Source of the DNA: Terribacillus aidingensis
Lineage (GTDB): Bacteria; Bacillota; Bacilli; Bacillales; Amphibacillaceae
NCBI RefSeq assembly: GCF_040703035.1
Contig: NZ_CP159996.1
Location: 2,452,001 to 2,516,000, forward strand
DNA: 64,000 nucleotides
Direction of reading: 5' to 3'
Below are positions 9,036 to 16,860 of this stretch, piece by piece (the stretch's first letter is position 1; each line of letters opens with the position of its first letter). Both the position numbers and the translations under genes were made by a program. The notes below the pieces were generated by a model that did no database searches, had not been told where the DNA came from, and saw nothing but the letters and a program-made list of their open reading frames with translations.

Positions 9036-9197
9036 ACTCCCGATGTAGCACTTCTCCGCAGCTGACTATCTATTCCCGCTAGCAACCTGCACAAACCACC
9101 CTAAATTTCCCATCTTTCTTAGATGCAGTCCTATTTTAAGTAACACTTCATGACGAAAGCCCTGAAAACACTTACACAAGTTGGTCAGAAATATTCA

Positions 9198-9248
9198 CGT
9201 AAGATAACCTGACAAGTTTGTTACATTTTTTTGTCTGGCACTTATAAT
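9198..9248 (+). promoter_or_regulatory. TnrA-like site and promoter of amtB-glnK
   Basis: CGTAAGATAACCTGACA (9198-9214) matches the TnrA consensus TGTNA-N7-TNACA except for the first base. Its centre is about 49 bases upstream of the start expected from TATAAT (9243-9248) and GTTACA (9220-9225). That is the position TnrA uses to activate nrgAB in Bacillus subtilis. Nitrogen-limitation control is therefore likely. Confidence 0.65.
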
Positions 9249-9301
9249 GAGAAAAGATTTAAATTTTCAAACAATAAAGATACTCACAGGGGGTAGAGAA
9301 G

Positions 9302-10513
9302 ATGGATATGGCTAATACGGTATTCATGTTTGTCGCAACTGTCTTGGTATGGTTGATGACACCAGCACTCGCACTCTTTTACGGCGGGTTAGTAAGAAGC
9401 AAGAACGTACTGAGCACAGCGATGCATAGCTTTACGACAATGGCAATCGTATCGATTATCTGGATTATTATCGGCTTTTCATTGGCGTTCTCACCAGGTA
9501 ACGGAATTATTGGAGGATTAGATTTCTTCGGACTTAATAATGTTGGTTTCGAACCGGCTGAAGGACACACTATTCCATTCAACTTATTCATGATGTTCCA
9601 AATGACATTCGCGATTCTGACAACTGCAATCGTGTCTGGCGCTTATGCAGAACGTATTCGTTTCCCAGCATTTATTCTTTTTACAGTTCTATGGGTCCTC
9701 ATCGTTTACTCCCCGCTAGCACACTGGGTATGGGGCGGCGGCTGGATAGCTGAAATGGGCGCACTCGATTTCGCAGGCGGAAATGTTGTCCACATTTCCT
9801 CCGGTCTTGCAGGCTTGGTTGTTGCCATCGTCATCGGCAAACGAAAAAATGCTGGTTCCACAGCACCGCATAACCTGATCTTCACCTTGATTGGCGGCGC
9901 TTTGCTTTGGTTCGGCTGGTTTGGGTTCAACGTCGGCAGTGAGCTTGCTTTCGATGATGTAGCAATGTATGCCTTCATCAATACAAATACTGCTGCTGCC
10001 GCTGGTGTACTAGGCTGGATGATCATTGAATGGGTCGTCAACAAAAAGCCAACACTACTGGGAGCTGTATCCGGTGCAATTGCTGGTCTTGTAGCTATTA
10101 CTCCGGCTGCTGGTTTCGTTTCCCCGATTGCCAGTATTCCAATAGGCTTCATCGGCGGCCTTGTCTGCTTCTGGGGTGTCGGCTGGCTGAAACAGAAGCT
10201 TGGTTATGATGACGCACTGGATGCTTTCGGCCTGCATGCAGTAGGCGGTACGTGGGGCGGCATCGCAACTGGTTTGTTCGCTAGCGACTCCATTAACGCA
10301 ATCGTGGAGCACAATGGTCTTTTCTACGGTGGCGGTATTGATCTATTATGGAGACAGGTGGTTGCCATCATCGCGACATTTGCCTTCGTCGGCGTGGTGA
10401 CATTCATCCTGATCACAATCGTCAACCTTATCTTCAAAGCACGAGCTACTGATGAAGAAGAAGCAAAAGGCTTGGATCTCACGATGCATGGCGAGCGTGC
10501 TTACCAGGACTAA
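9302..10513 (+). CDS. amtB: Ammonium transporter
   Basis: A 403-residue Amt/MEP/Rh channel with eleven expected membrane segments, starting MDMANTVFMFVATVLVW. The twin-histidine pore residues are seen in GGNVVHISSGLAG and DAFGLHAVGGTWGG, and the conserved ALFYGGL is near the N-terminus. It scavenges ammonium when nitrogen is short and pairs with the PII protein encoded 19 bases downstream. The start has GGGGG with suitable spacing. The equivalent B. subtilis gene is nrgA. A TnrA-like box precedes the promoter. Confidence 0.97.
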   Translation: MDMANTVFMFVATVLVWLMTPALALFYGGLVRSKNVLSTAMHSFTTMAIVSIIWIIIGFSLAFSPGNGIIGGLDFFGLNNVGFEPAEGHTIPFNLFMMFQMTFAILTTAIVSGAYAERIRFPAFILFTVLWVLIVYSPLAHWVWGGGWIAEMGALDFAGGNVVHISSGLAGLVVAIVIGKRKNAGSTAPHNLIFTLIGGALLWFGWFGFNVGSELAFDDVAMYAFINTNTAAAAGVLGWMIIEWVVNKKPTLLGAVSGAIAGLVAITPAAGFVSPIASIPIGFIGGLVCFWGVGWLKQKLGYDDALDAFGLHAVGGTWGGIATGLFASDSINAIVEHNGLFYGGGIDLLWRQVVAIIATFAFVGVVTFILITIVNLIFKARATDEEEAKGLDLTMHGERAYQD

Positions 10514-10532
10514 TTAAAAGGAGGAACGGTAT

Positions 10533-10883
10533 ATGAGTGACATGTTCAAGGTTGAGATTATCACTAGAAATTCAGCGGATCTTGAAGCTTTCAAAATGAA
10601 AATGGCTGAAATCGGAGTATCTGGCATGACTTTCTCCCATGTGCAAGGCTGCGGTTTGGAAGAAGGCTATACGGAGTTATACCGGGGCGTCAAGAAAGTA
10701 CAGAATGTATTTGATCGACTAAAAGTGGAAATCGTCGTCAGTGCAGTTCCAGTCGATGACGTCATTAAAGCCGCTAAAAGCGCACTCCATACTGGTAAAG
10801 CAGGTGACGGAAAGATATTCGTCTATCCAATCCAGCAAACAATTGATATCAATACAGGAAAACAAGGTCCGGCTGCCTTGTAA
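10533..10883 (+). CDS. glnK: PII-type nitrogen regulatory protein
   Basis: A 116-residue PII signal protein (NrgB/GlnK) that binds ATP/ADP and 2-oxoglutarate and gates the ammonium channel through its T-loop. The family landmarks GYTELYRG in the T-loop and TGKAGDGKIFVYPI in the B-loop are present. GAGG precedes the ATG. The 19-base gap to amtB and the shared terminator indicate one transcript. Expression should follow the TnrA-like site upstream of amtB. Confidence 0.95.
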   Translation: MSDMFKVEIITRNSADLEAFKMKMAEIGVSGMTFSHVQGCGLEEGYTELYRGVKKVQNVFDRLKVEIVVSAVPVDDVIKAAKSALHTGKAGDGKIFVYPIQQTIDINTGKQGPAAL

Positions 10884-10885
10884 GA

Positions 10886-10916
10886 AAAGTGCTCCCTCAT
10901 GGGGGCGCTTTTTTCT
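10886..10916 (+). terminator. Terminator after glnK
   Basis: A GTGCTCCC / GGGGGCGC stem is followed by TTTTTT, starting three bases after the glnK stop. Confidence 0.85.
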
Positions 10917-10918
10917 AC

Positions 10919-10948
10919 GTGAAAAAGCCAGCCCATTTTCAGGCTGGC
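10919..10948 (-). terminator. Minus-strand terminator below the spore-type gene pair
   Basis: The 7-bp stem GCCAGCC / GGCTGGC is followed by TTTTT on the minus strand. It converges with the glnK terminator and probably ends the 11.1-11.7 kb transcript. Confidence 0.75.
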
Positions 10949-11072
10949 TGGGAGAAGAACATGAGCAGGCTAGTAACATTAGGGCGATTGTTCTCATACG
11001 ATACAGCAGATAGCTCTAGCAGCAATCCCGCTTTTGGCTTGGGGGCCTGGCGGGAGAGCTACCTTTATTTCA

Positions 11073-11351
11073 CTATTCTATATGATAGATTTTAGCCGTA
11101 TTCGGGTCATTTTCTATGTGGCGGCGATCTTCATCCACAAGATCTTTCAATTTTTTTATGGCATCTTCAAATTCATGCTGTGATAACTGGTTTGTTGCAC
11201 GCAGGGAGCAAAGCATAGCATAGGCAATCGGCATCGTATTCACTTCTACAATCACATCTACATCAGAGTTGCCGCTATGGGCAACATGGGAACGGTTGTC
11301 ATTTCTGCTGGTTGAGAACGGGTTTTTTTCATATTTTCTTACATTGCTCAT
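11073..11351 (-). CDS. Small protein, possibly spore-associated
   Basis: A 92-residue protein I do not recognise. The first 30 residues are polar (NPFSTSRNDNRSHVAH). The middle is amphipathic (VDVIVEVNTMPIAYAMLCS), and the C-terminal half looks helical and charged (EFEDAIKKLKDLVDEDRRHI). The start has AAGGAG. It lies 25 bases after a His/Gly/Lys-rich protein gene that has a sigma-K type promoter, which suggests a late-sporulation coat or exosporium component. This role is inferred from context only. Confidence 0.55.
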   Translation of the reverse strand: MSNVRKYEKNPFSTSRNDNRSHVAHSGNSDVDVIVEVNTMPIAYAMLCSLRATNQLSQHEFEDAIKKLKDLVDEDRRHIENDPNTAKIYHIE

Positions 11352-11376
11352 GTTTATTCTCCTTCCTTATTCTTTC

Positions 11377-11685
11377 TTATCTTCTGCCGCAAGAACCGCC
11401 GCGTCTGCGTCTTGGACGGCGGCCTTTTCCGTGGCCTTTGCCATGGCCTTTACCGTGGTCGTGTCCATGATCGTGATCGTGGTCATGGTCGTCATCTTCG
11501 AAATCCAGATCAAATTCTTCTTCTACTTCAGCATCTGCTTTTGTTTTCACGTAAACCCAAGAGTTGCCGCTTTTAACGACTTTAGCTGTGTTGTAGTTTT
11601 TGGATTTGCTTTCAGATTCAGATTCGTTATCTACGTTTGTACCTTCAAATTCTTCTTCTTCACGATCGTGTTTGTAGTAGCTCAT
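11377..11685 (-). CDS. Low-complexity coat-type protein with His/Asp and Gly-His-Lys runs
   Basis: A 102-residue hydrophilic protein. After an acidic, Ser/Glu-rich N-terminus comes SGNSWVYVKTKADAEVEEEFD, then alternating Asp-His, Gly-His and Gly-Lys repeats and a final RRPRRRRGGSCGRR. Such composition is common in spore coat proteins, and the His/Asp run could bind divalent metals. Two in-frame ATGs, 11736 and 11685, each follow a near-perfect ribosome-binding site (AAGGAGG with 8-9 base spacing). The shorter form is given because the extra 17 residues of the longer form largely encode the second ribosome-binding site. The spore-coat role is inferred. Confidence 0.6.
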   Translation of the reverse strand: MSYYKHDREEEEFEGTNVDNESESESKSKNYNTAKVVKSGNSWVYVKTKADAEVEEEFDLDFEDDDHDHDHDHGHDHGKGHGKGHGKGRRPRRRRGGSCGRR

Positions 11686-11777
11686 AGTTTGATTTCCTCC
11701 TTCGTATTTGCATTTCTTTTCCCATTTTTCACCCATCAGTTATTCCTCCTTCTTTTTTTGTTATCGCCTTACAGTTA

Positions 11778-11800
11778 TAAGCTATGCAGTTATCCCTTGA
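11778..11800 (-). promoter_or_regulatory. Sigma-K-like promoter for the coat-type genes
   Basis: On the minus strand CATAGCTTA (11778-11786) fits the sigma-K -10 consensus CATANNNTA exactly. An AC dinucleotide lies about 15 bases upstream as the minimal -35. This supports late mother-cell expression. Confidence 0.45.
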
Positions 11801-11871
11801 TGTGTATGGTCAAACTGTTCAGGGGCAAACATGGAATTTGATGATATAGTGGAGGAAAGGAGGAGCACACA

Positions 11872-12426
11872 ATGACTTTTGATTGCGAAGCATATGCTGA
11901 GGGCATTACAGTTCGACCTCTCCGTAAAGAGGATTATGCGAAATGGTTCAGCGGTTTCAGCCGGCGCAAGCTGTCCCAGCATGCCCATGATCCTGGACTG
12001 CTTGATATGACAGAATGTACAGATTCTTGGTTTTCCGATTTAGTGGACAAGCATCAGCAGCTCGCTGCAGAAGATAAAGCCTATATATTTGCTGTTTTCC
12101 GGCTAACAGATGGCATCCACCTTGGGATGATCGATTTTTCCACTCTGGCACGTGATGATTTCCATTGGGGAAGAATTGGATATACGATCCATAATCAGCA
12201 TTGGGGCAAAGGCTACGGTAAGACAGCCGTACGATTGGCACTGGAAATTGGGATTTCCCAGCTTCACTATAACCGGATTGAAGCTCATATCAACCTGGAC
12301 AATCCGCAATCAATCGCACTTGCCAAAAGCGTTGGCATGCATTATGAATGCATTCGCAAAGGTTTCATCTTTGAGAATGGACAATGGACAGATCACCTCG
12401 TCTTTATCCATACAGCACAAAAATGA
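11872..12426 (+). CDS. GNAT-family N-acetyltransferase (RimJ/RimL type)
   Basis: A 184-residue acetyltransferase that uses acetyl-CoA to modify an amine, by family often a ribosomal-protein N-terminus or a small molecule. The fold is visible as YTIHNQHWGKGYGKTAVRLALE (acetyl-CoA-binding turn, about residues 105-125) followed by RIEAHINLDNPQSIALAKSVGM. The start ATG follows GGAGG. It is divergent from the coat-type gene at 11685 and convergent with the lipoprotein gene. No partner gene reveals its substrate. Confidence 0.85.
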   Translation: MTFDCEAYAEGITVRPLRKEDYAKWFSGFSRRKLSQHAHDPGLLDMTECTDSWFSDLVDKHQQLAAEDKAYIFAVFRLTDGIHLGMIDFSTLARDDFHWGRIGYTIHNQHWGKGYGKTAVRLALEIGISQLHYNRIEAHINLDNPQSIALAKSVGMHYECIRKGFIFENGQWTDHLVFIHTAQK

Positions 12427-12455
12427 CGGGCTTCTGCTGAAGCCCGCCGATTCCT

Positions 12456-12782
12456 TTATCTATACTCTTCTTCATATTCCCTCTTCAGATTCTCTGCTTC
12501 TTCCGGCATTCCATCATGCCGCTCGTACGTATCAGTACCTGTTTCTTCATATACCGCCTGCTGCTCATGACCAGCACTATTATCATAACGAATTTCAACA
12601 TACCCGCCATCTGCATATATATAAATATCAGATGTATCACGAGTCAAATTCATATCGTCGCCTTGATCAGAAAGATGCTCATTTTCCAGTTCAATCACTT
12701 GTTCAATCTCGGGATCATACTGCAATCCACAAGCGGCTAGGAATACTAACAAATGAGGCAAGGCTAAGAGTAGTTTTTTCAT
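12456..12782 (-). CDS. Small lipoprotein, cystatin-like fold type
   Basis: A 108-residue lipoprotein. The signal sequence MKKLLLALPHLLVFLAACGL ends in a lipobox, so the mature protein should be anchored to the outer membrane face. The remaining 90 residues are acidic and start YDPEIEQVIELENEHLS, which resembles the small DUF4467-type lipoproteins of Bacillales. ATG 12782 is preferred over an upstream start because it gives the canonical signal peptide and has GGAG upstream. The function is unknown. Confidence 0.7.
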   Translation of the reverse strand: MKKLLLALPHLLVFLAACGLQYDPEIEQVIELENEHLSDQGDDMNLTRDTSDIYIYADGGYVEIRYDNSAGHEQQAVYEETGTDTYERHDGMPEEAENLKREYEEEYR

Positions 12783-12840
12783 GAGTAAAACTCCATCAAC
12801 CACTTTTACTACTCCTTAGCTTAATCTCACCTTCTTTAAA

Positions 12841-13125
12841 CTACCTGTCAGGCGGTTGTTTTCTTGTAAGAAGCGTATTGTAAATACCTGTGCTGGCCAA
12901 TCCTGCAATGCCGCCTGCCCAAAGCCGCGCGGCAAGTTCGAAATCGGTAAATGGATATGCAGCAGCACCCAGCATCGCACCGACTACAAGACTGAGAAAA
13001 GCTTGATAAGGCACCATACGAGGAAAGCTCCGCTTTAGCAGTTCCATCACCGCTGTCACAATCGGTGCAAGGATTGTTGCAAAGACGAGTACTTGGTACA
13101 TTATTTCATTTTGAATAGGTTCCAT
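12841..13125 (-). CDS. Phage-type holin (A118 Hol118-like)
   Basis: A 94-residue protein with three likely membrane segments: LVFATILAPIVTAVMELL, FLSLVVGAMLGAAAYPF and RLWAGGIAGLASTGIYN. This layout and the AGxxGLxxTGIYN-type end fit the A118-like holin family, whose phage members form membrane lesions that release endolysin. No endolysin or phage gene lies nearby, so it is either a domesticated holin or a lone relic. The start has GGAGG with good spacing. Confidence 0.7.
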   Translation of the reverse strand: MEPIQNEIMYQVLVFATILAPIVTAVMELLKRSFPRMVPYQAFLSLVVGAMLGAAAYPFTDFELAARLWAGGIAGLASTGIYNTLLTRKQPPDR

Positions 13126-13200
13126 ATGTCACACCTCCCTCTTGTACTGCATACTATGCGGACAAGAAGAAACGTGCATTTGATACGAACCTAATATAAA

Positions 13201-13233
13201 AAAGACGTACAAGCTGCATCTGTACGTCTTTAC
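13201..13233 (-). terminator. Terminator after the manganese-catalase gene
   Basis: The stem AAGACGTACA / TGTACGTCTT is followed by TTTTTT on the minus strand, a few bases past the stop codon at 13237. Confidence 0.85.
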
Positions 13234-13236
13234 ATA

Positions 13237-14073
13237 TTACATCATGGATTTTGGCGGCATCGTATCATGATAGAGGAACGGAGCTGGTTTCAGCTTCGGA
13301 GCTCCGGCAAACGGCTGCGGCTCTGCCACATAATTAAACTGACCTCTGCCGTCCATACTAGGTCCGCTTGCCCAGCGCCCTTTGGAGCTTGCATCCCCTC
13401 TGGAGAAGTTAAATAAAGTATACGCGACTTCTTCCTTCTGCAAGCTTCTTGGGAAGGTAGTCGGTACAACGATGTCTCCTTCTCTTTCCTCTAGTTCCCT
13501 GATTGCAGCTACCCATTGGTTCTGATGCATCGTATCCCGAGCAATAAGGAATGACAGCATATCGCGAACACCTGGATCGTCAGTCATGCCGTACAAACGT
13601 GTTACCTGAAGACGCCCTTGAGCTTCTGCGTTAAGATTAGCACGGAAATCAGCAAGCAAATTCCCGCTTGCGATGATATATTTAGCATTCCATGGGTAAC
13701 CAGCAGCATCCGCTGGCAATGCCCCTAGACCTGATACAATTGCATGCTGCGGATTTGTACCACCCATGACAGCAGCTAGGACAGGATCTTGGTCATACGC
13801 ACTTTTCTGGTCCTCAAAAGGTGCATCGTCAAGGAGCCTGGCAATCATAGTGGCAAGCATTTCAACATGCGCTATCTCTTCCGTACCAGTGTCAAAAAGC
13901 AAATCCCGATACTTAGCATCTGCCCTCGTATTCCAGCCCTGCATAAGGTATTGCATCATTACACTAATTTCGCCGAATTGTCCGCCTAAGGCTTCCTGCA
14001 ACTGTCTCGCAAAAACCGGATCAGGTTTAGATGGTTTGGCATGGTATTGGAGCTCTTTGATGTGATAAAACAT
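13237..14073 (-). CDS. Manganese catalase-family protein (copy 1)
   Basis: A 278-residue ferritin-like di-manganese catalase/CotJC-family protein that would disproportionate hydrogen peroxide; some members are spore-associated. Metal-ligand motifs are visible as FGEISVMMQYLMQGW, EEIAHVEMLATMIARLL and RDTMHQNQWVAAIRELE. ATG 14073 is chosen, with AGAGGTGGGG upstream and the MFYHIKELQYHAKPSKPDP start matching the second copy. A close paralogue is encoded at 30649-31455. A 14-bp perfect palindrome lies 60 bases upstream. Confidence 0.9.
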   Translation of the reverse strand: MFYHIKELQYHAKPSKPDPVFARQLQEALGGQFGEISVMMQYLMQGWNTRADAKYRDLLFDTGTEEIAHVEMLATMIARLLDDAPFEDQKSAYDQDPVLAAVMGGTNPQHAIVSGLGALPADAAGYPWNAKYIIASGNLLADFRANLNAEAQGRLQVTRLYGMTDDPGVRDMLSFLIARDTMHQNQWVAAIRELEEREGDIVVPTTFPRSLQKEEVAYTLFNFSRGDASSKGRWASGPSMDGRGQFNYVAEPQPFAGAPKLKPAPFLYHDTMPPKSMM

Positions 14074-14133
14074 GTTGCACCCCACCTCTTTCGTTTTTAT
14101 CCAACGCAGAATTATATGAGCGTCGGGACGAAA

Positions 14134-14147
14134 GTATGTATACATAC
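14134..14147. promoter_or_regulatory. Perfect palindrome upstream of manganese catalase
   Basis: GTATGTATACATAC is a 14-bp perfect palindrome about 60 bases before the catalase start. It could be an operator for an unlinked regulator. The binding protein is unknown. Confidence 0.35.
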
Positions 14148-14175
14148 AATAATAACGCGGGGCCAGATTCTTAAA

Positions 14176-15381
14176 TTAATTTTCCGATGAGGATTCCTGC
14201 TGATTATTGCCCTTCCATAAGAATGTAATAGCCAGACCAATAATCAAAATTACTGCCGAAAAAAGATAAGGGTAATGAATGTTTATATCGAATAATATTC
14301 CACCTAACGCTGGACCAATGATATTGCCCAAACTAGTATATGTTGAATTCATTCCGGCAACAAAACCTTGCTCCTTGCCAGCTGTTCGGGATAAAAACGT
14401 TGTCAGAGCTGGTCGCAGCAAATCAAAGGCAAGAAAGATAAAGCAAGTTACAGCGAGTACTAATAAGAAACTGGAAATTACCGTAGACACAACAGCTAAA
14501 ACACCACCGATTATCAAGCATAGCTGTATCAGCTTCTTTTCACCCATTACATCTACCATCTTCCCAAACAGCAGGACCTGCACGATCACGCCGAAGATAG
14601 AACTCACCGTAATAATTAATGCGATGTCTTTTGGATTAAAGCCGAACTTATGGTCAGAAAAGAGACTAAATACAGTTTCATAAGCTGACAAACCAAATGC
14701 GAGTACAAATACAATGAAAAACGCAATAAAGTAAATCGGATTCAATGATCTTCTCAAGTCACCCAGAAAACTAGTTCCCTTTTTACTGTCCGCAATCTCA
14801 GCAAGCTGCTCCTTCGTCAGAGGCTCTTTCAGTATGAAAATAGATAAAAAGCATGCTAGGAATGCTATAACCGCAGCAACGTAAAAAGGTGTTCGAATGC
14901 CATATTCGGCAATATATCCGCCAAGTCCAGGCCCAATTATGAATCCTGTACTAATTGCAGCCGATATGTATCCCATCGCTTTCGGCCGTTCTTTATTCGT
15001 CGTGATGTCAGCTACATATGCTGTGACACCAGGCATAATAAAGGAAGCACTGAAGCCGCCTAATATCCTTGATAGATAGAGTAAAGAGACATGTGTCGCC
15101 AAGCCAAAAATCAACTCAGAAACAGCGAAAAGAAACAAACCTGCTGTAATGAGTTTCTTTCTGCCGTATCGGTCCACCCAGCGGCCTGCAAATGGCGACA
15201 TAATCAATTGCGCCCCTGCGAATGCAGCAACAAGATAACCCATCGTCTTGCCTGATAAGTGCATAATCTCCATGAATGACGGCATCACAGGAATGATAAG
15301 TCCCATCCCTAAAAAAGCGATGAATAAATTGCTTAATAATATAATTAATACGGATTTTTGTTCTTTTATTGGCTTCTTCAA
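14176..15381 (-). CDS. MFS drug/proton antiporter (Bmr/NorA/Tet-like)
   Basis: A 401-residue major facilitator with about twelve membrane segments that probably expels hydrophobic drugs. The loop 2-3 motif GRWVDRYGRKKLI and the antiporter motif in helix 5 (AISTGFIIGPGLGG) are clear. Translation starts at a TTG with AAAAGGAG upstream. No regulator gene adjoins it, but the promoter region has tandem pentamer repeats that could bind one. Specific substrates cannot be read from sequence. Confidence 0.88.
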   Translation of the reverse strand: MKKPIKEQKSVLIILLSNLFIAFLGMGLIIPVMPSFMEIMHLSGKTMGYLVAAFAGAQLIMSPFAGRWVDRYGRKKLITAGLFLFAVSELIFGLATHVSLLYLSRILGGFSASFIMPGVTAYVADITTNKERPKAMGYISAAISTGFIIGPGLGGYIAEYGIRTPFYVAAVIAFLACFLSIFILKEPLTKEQLAEIADSKKGTSFLGDLRRSLNPIYFIAFFIVFVLAFGLSAYETVFSLFSDHKFGFNPKDIALIITVSSIFGVIVQVLLFGKMVDVMGEKKLIQLCLIIGGVLAVVSTVISSFLLVLAVTCFIFLAFDLLRPALTTFLSRTAGKEQGFVAGMNSTYTSLGNIIGPALGGILFDINIHYPYLFSAVILIIGLAITFLWKGNNQQESSSEN

Positions 15382-15418
15382 ATAATCATTCTCCTTTTGC
15401 TGCAGGGCTATATCAAAA

Positions 15419-15476
15419 AAGTTAAGTTAAGTTAATTAATCTATCCTCATTATAATTGTTTACTTTACTTTGTAAA
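15419..15476 (-). promoter_or_regulatory. Promoter of the MFS gene flanked by tandem pentamers
   Basis: TTTACA (15471-15476), 16 bases and TATAAT (15449-15454) lie on the minus strand. The spacer contains AAGTAAAGTAAA, and the early transcript contains TTAACTTAACTTAAC (15420-15434). Tandem AT-rich pentamers on both sides of the -10 box look like an operator region. Confidence 0.55.
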
Positions 15477-15502
15477 GCAGCTAAATCAGATTCCCGGAAA
15501 AG

Positions 15503-15541
15503 AAAAAAAGCAAGGCTGGCAAACTGCCAGAACCTTGCTCT
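15503..15541 (-). terminator. Terminator of the catabolic cluster
   Basis: The minus strand forms AGCAAGGTTCTGGCA / TGCCAGCCTTGCT followed by seven T residues, about 110 bases after the CoA-transferase stop. Confidence 0.75.
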
Positions 15542-15649
15542 TAGAAAGTACTTCTGCGTCCCACAATTTTTAAAGCTTATCGTTAAGCAAAACCAAAATG
15601 CTATTTCATCGCTTTAGCTCTTAGGCTATACTTCCCGTCGGGCAGCTGT

Positions 15650-16843
15650 TTATATAACTTCGTTTTGCTTCAGCGCTTCTATCTCATCACGAGAATAACC
15701 TAACCCTTTTAAAATCTCGTCATTATTCTCTCCTAAATCTGGTGCAACAGACCTAATACTGCCTGGTGTCTTTTCAAATTTAGGGACAATCCCTGGTACT
15801 TTGATTTCTCCCAGTCTCGGATGCTTCACTTCGACAATGTTTTCGCGAGCTTGATAGTGCTCATTTTCAAAAATATCCGCAATGCTCAGTACCGGACTGA
15901 TTGGCACTCCGTGAGTATCGAGCTTTTTCAATAACGCTTCCCGAGGGTGCTCACTAATCCAATCTGCGACAATTTGATTGATACTATCATTATTCTCCAG
16001 CCGGCTTGCATTCGTATGATAACGCGTATCCGTCAGCAAATCTGTACGTTCCATAGCAGCCGCCAGACGGTTAAAGGTTGTATCTGTACTTGTAACAAGT
16101 ACGACCCAGTGATCATCCTGTGTTTTAAATGTCCCGGAAGGAGAAGAATGTCCCGCTAGCCCGGGTGAACGTTCCCGTATTTTACCGAGCTGATCATATT
16201 CAGCTATGAGAAATTCCATCATTCGAAAGACTGATTCATAAAGCGCAACGTCTATCATCTGTCCCGTGCCCGCTTCATTTGTATCTCGGTGATAGATAGC
16301 AGTCACAGCCGCAAAGGCGACATAAATACCGCATATATAATCAGTCAGCGAAAATGGCGGACTTACCGGATGACGATCGGTGAACCCCTGTAAATAGGTG
16401 TAACCGCTGAACGCTGTCGCCGGCGTGCCAAATCCAGCCTTTTCCCGGTATGGTCCTGTTTGGCCATAACCCGAAACACGAATCATGATTAAATTTGGAT
16501 TGATCTCTTTCAGTACATTGTAGCCTACTCCCCATTTCTCCAGCGTTCCGGGACGAAAATTTTCCACTAAGATATCATGTGTCGCGGCCAGTTTTTTCAT
16601 GATTTCCACACCTGCTGCTTTATGCAGATCAAGTGTTAACGATTTTTTGTTACGTGACAGACCGGGCCAGCGCAGCGGTTCATCTCCTTTGAATGGTCCA
16701 ACACTTCTTGATGTATCTCCTCGTCCTGGTATCTCGACCTTCGTGACTTCCGCACCAAAATCCCCCAGCAATGCCGTTCCGAACGGTGCTGCAATCATTG
16801 TGGAAACATCTAGCACTTTTACACCTTCCAAAGGTGTTGGCAT
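15650..16843 (-). CDS. CaiB/BaiF family III CoA-transferase
   Basis: A 397-residue family III CoA-transferase that moves CoA between carboxylic acids via enzyme-bound anhydrides. Family features are the N-terminal PLEGVKVLDVSTMIAAPFGT, LDLHKAAGVEIMKKLAATHDILVENFRPG, and the likely catalytic aspartate in FSLTDYICGIYVAFA. ATG 16843 is preferred over an earlier start because AAGGAGGG sits at ideal spacing. It lies 17 bases after the ThDP-enzyme gene and is the last gene of the cluster. Activating the imported acid for cleavage by the citryl-CoA-lyase-like protein is a reasonable inference; the acid is unknown. Confidence 0.85.
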   Translation of the reverse strand: MPTPLEGVKVLDVSTMIAAPFGTALLGDFGAEVTKVEIPGRGDTSRSVGPFKGDEPLRWPGLSRNKKSLTLDLHKAAGVEIMKKLAATHDILVENFRPGTLEKWGVGYNVLKEINPNLIMIRVSGYGQTGPYREKAGFGTPATAFSGYTYLQGFTDRHPVSPPFSLTDYICGIYVAFAAVTAIYHRDTNEAGTGQMIDVALYESVFRMMEFLIAEYDQLGKIRERSPGLAGHSSPSGTFKTQDDHWVVLVTSTDTTFNRLAAAMERTDLLTDTRYHTNASRLENNDSINQIVADWISEHPREALLKKLDTHGVPISPVLSIADIFENEHYQARENIVEVKHPRLGEIKVPGIVPKFEKTPGSIRSVAPDLGENNDEILKGLGYSRDEIEALKQNEVI

Positions 16844-16860
16844 AGTTCTTCCCTCCTTCC

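Noticed and set aside
10719..10997. Small minus-strand frame starting MRTIALMLLACSCSS, resembling a lipoprotein signal
   Set aside because: It runs through a terminator hairpin and antisense across glnK with no family likeness.
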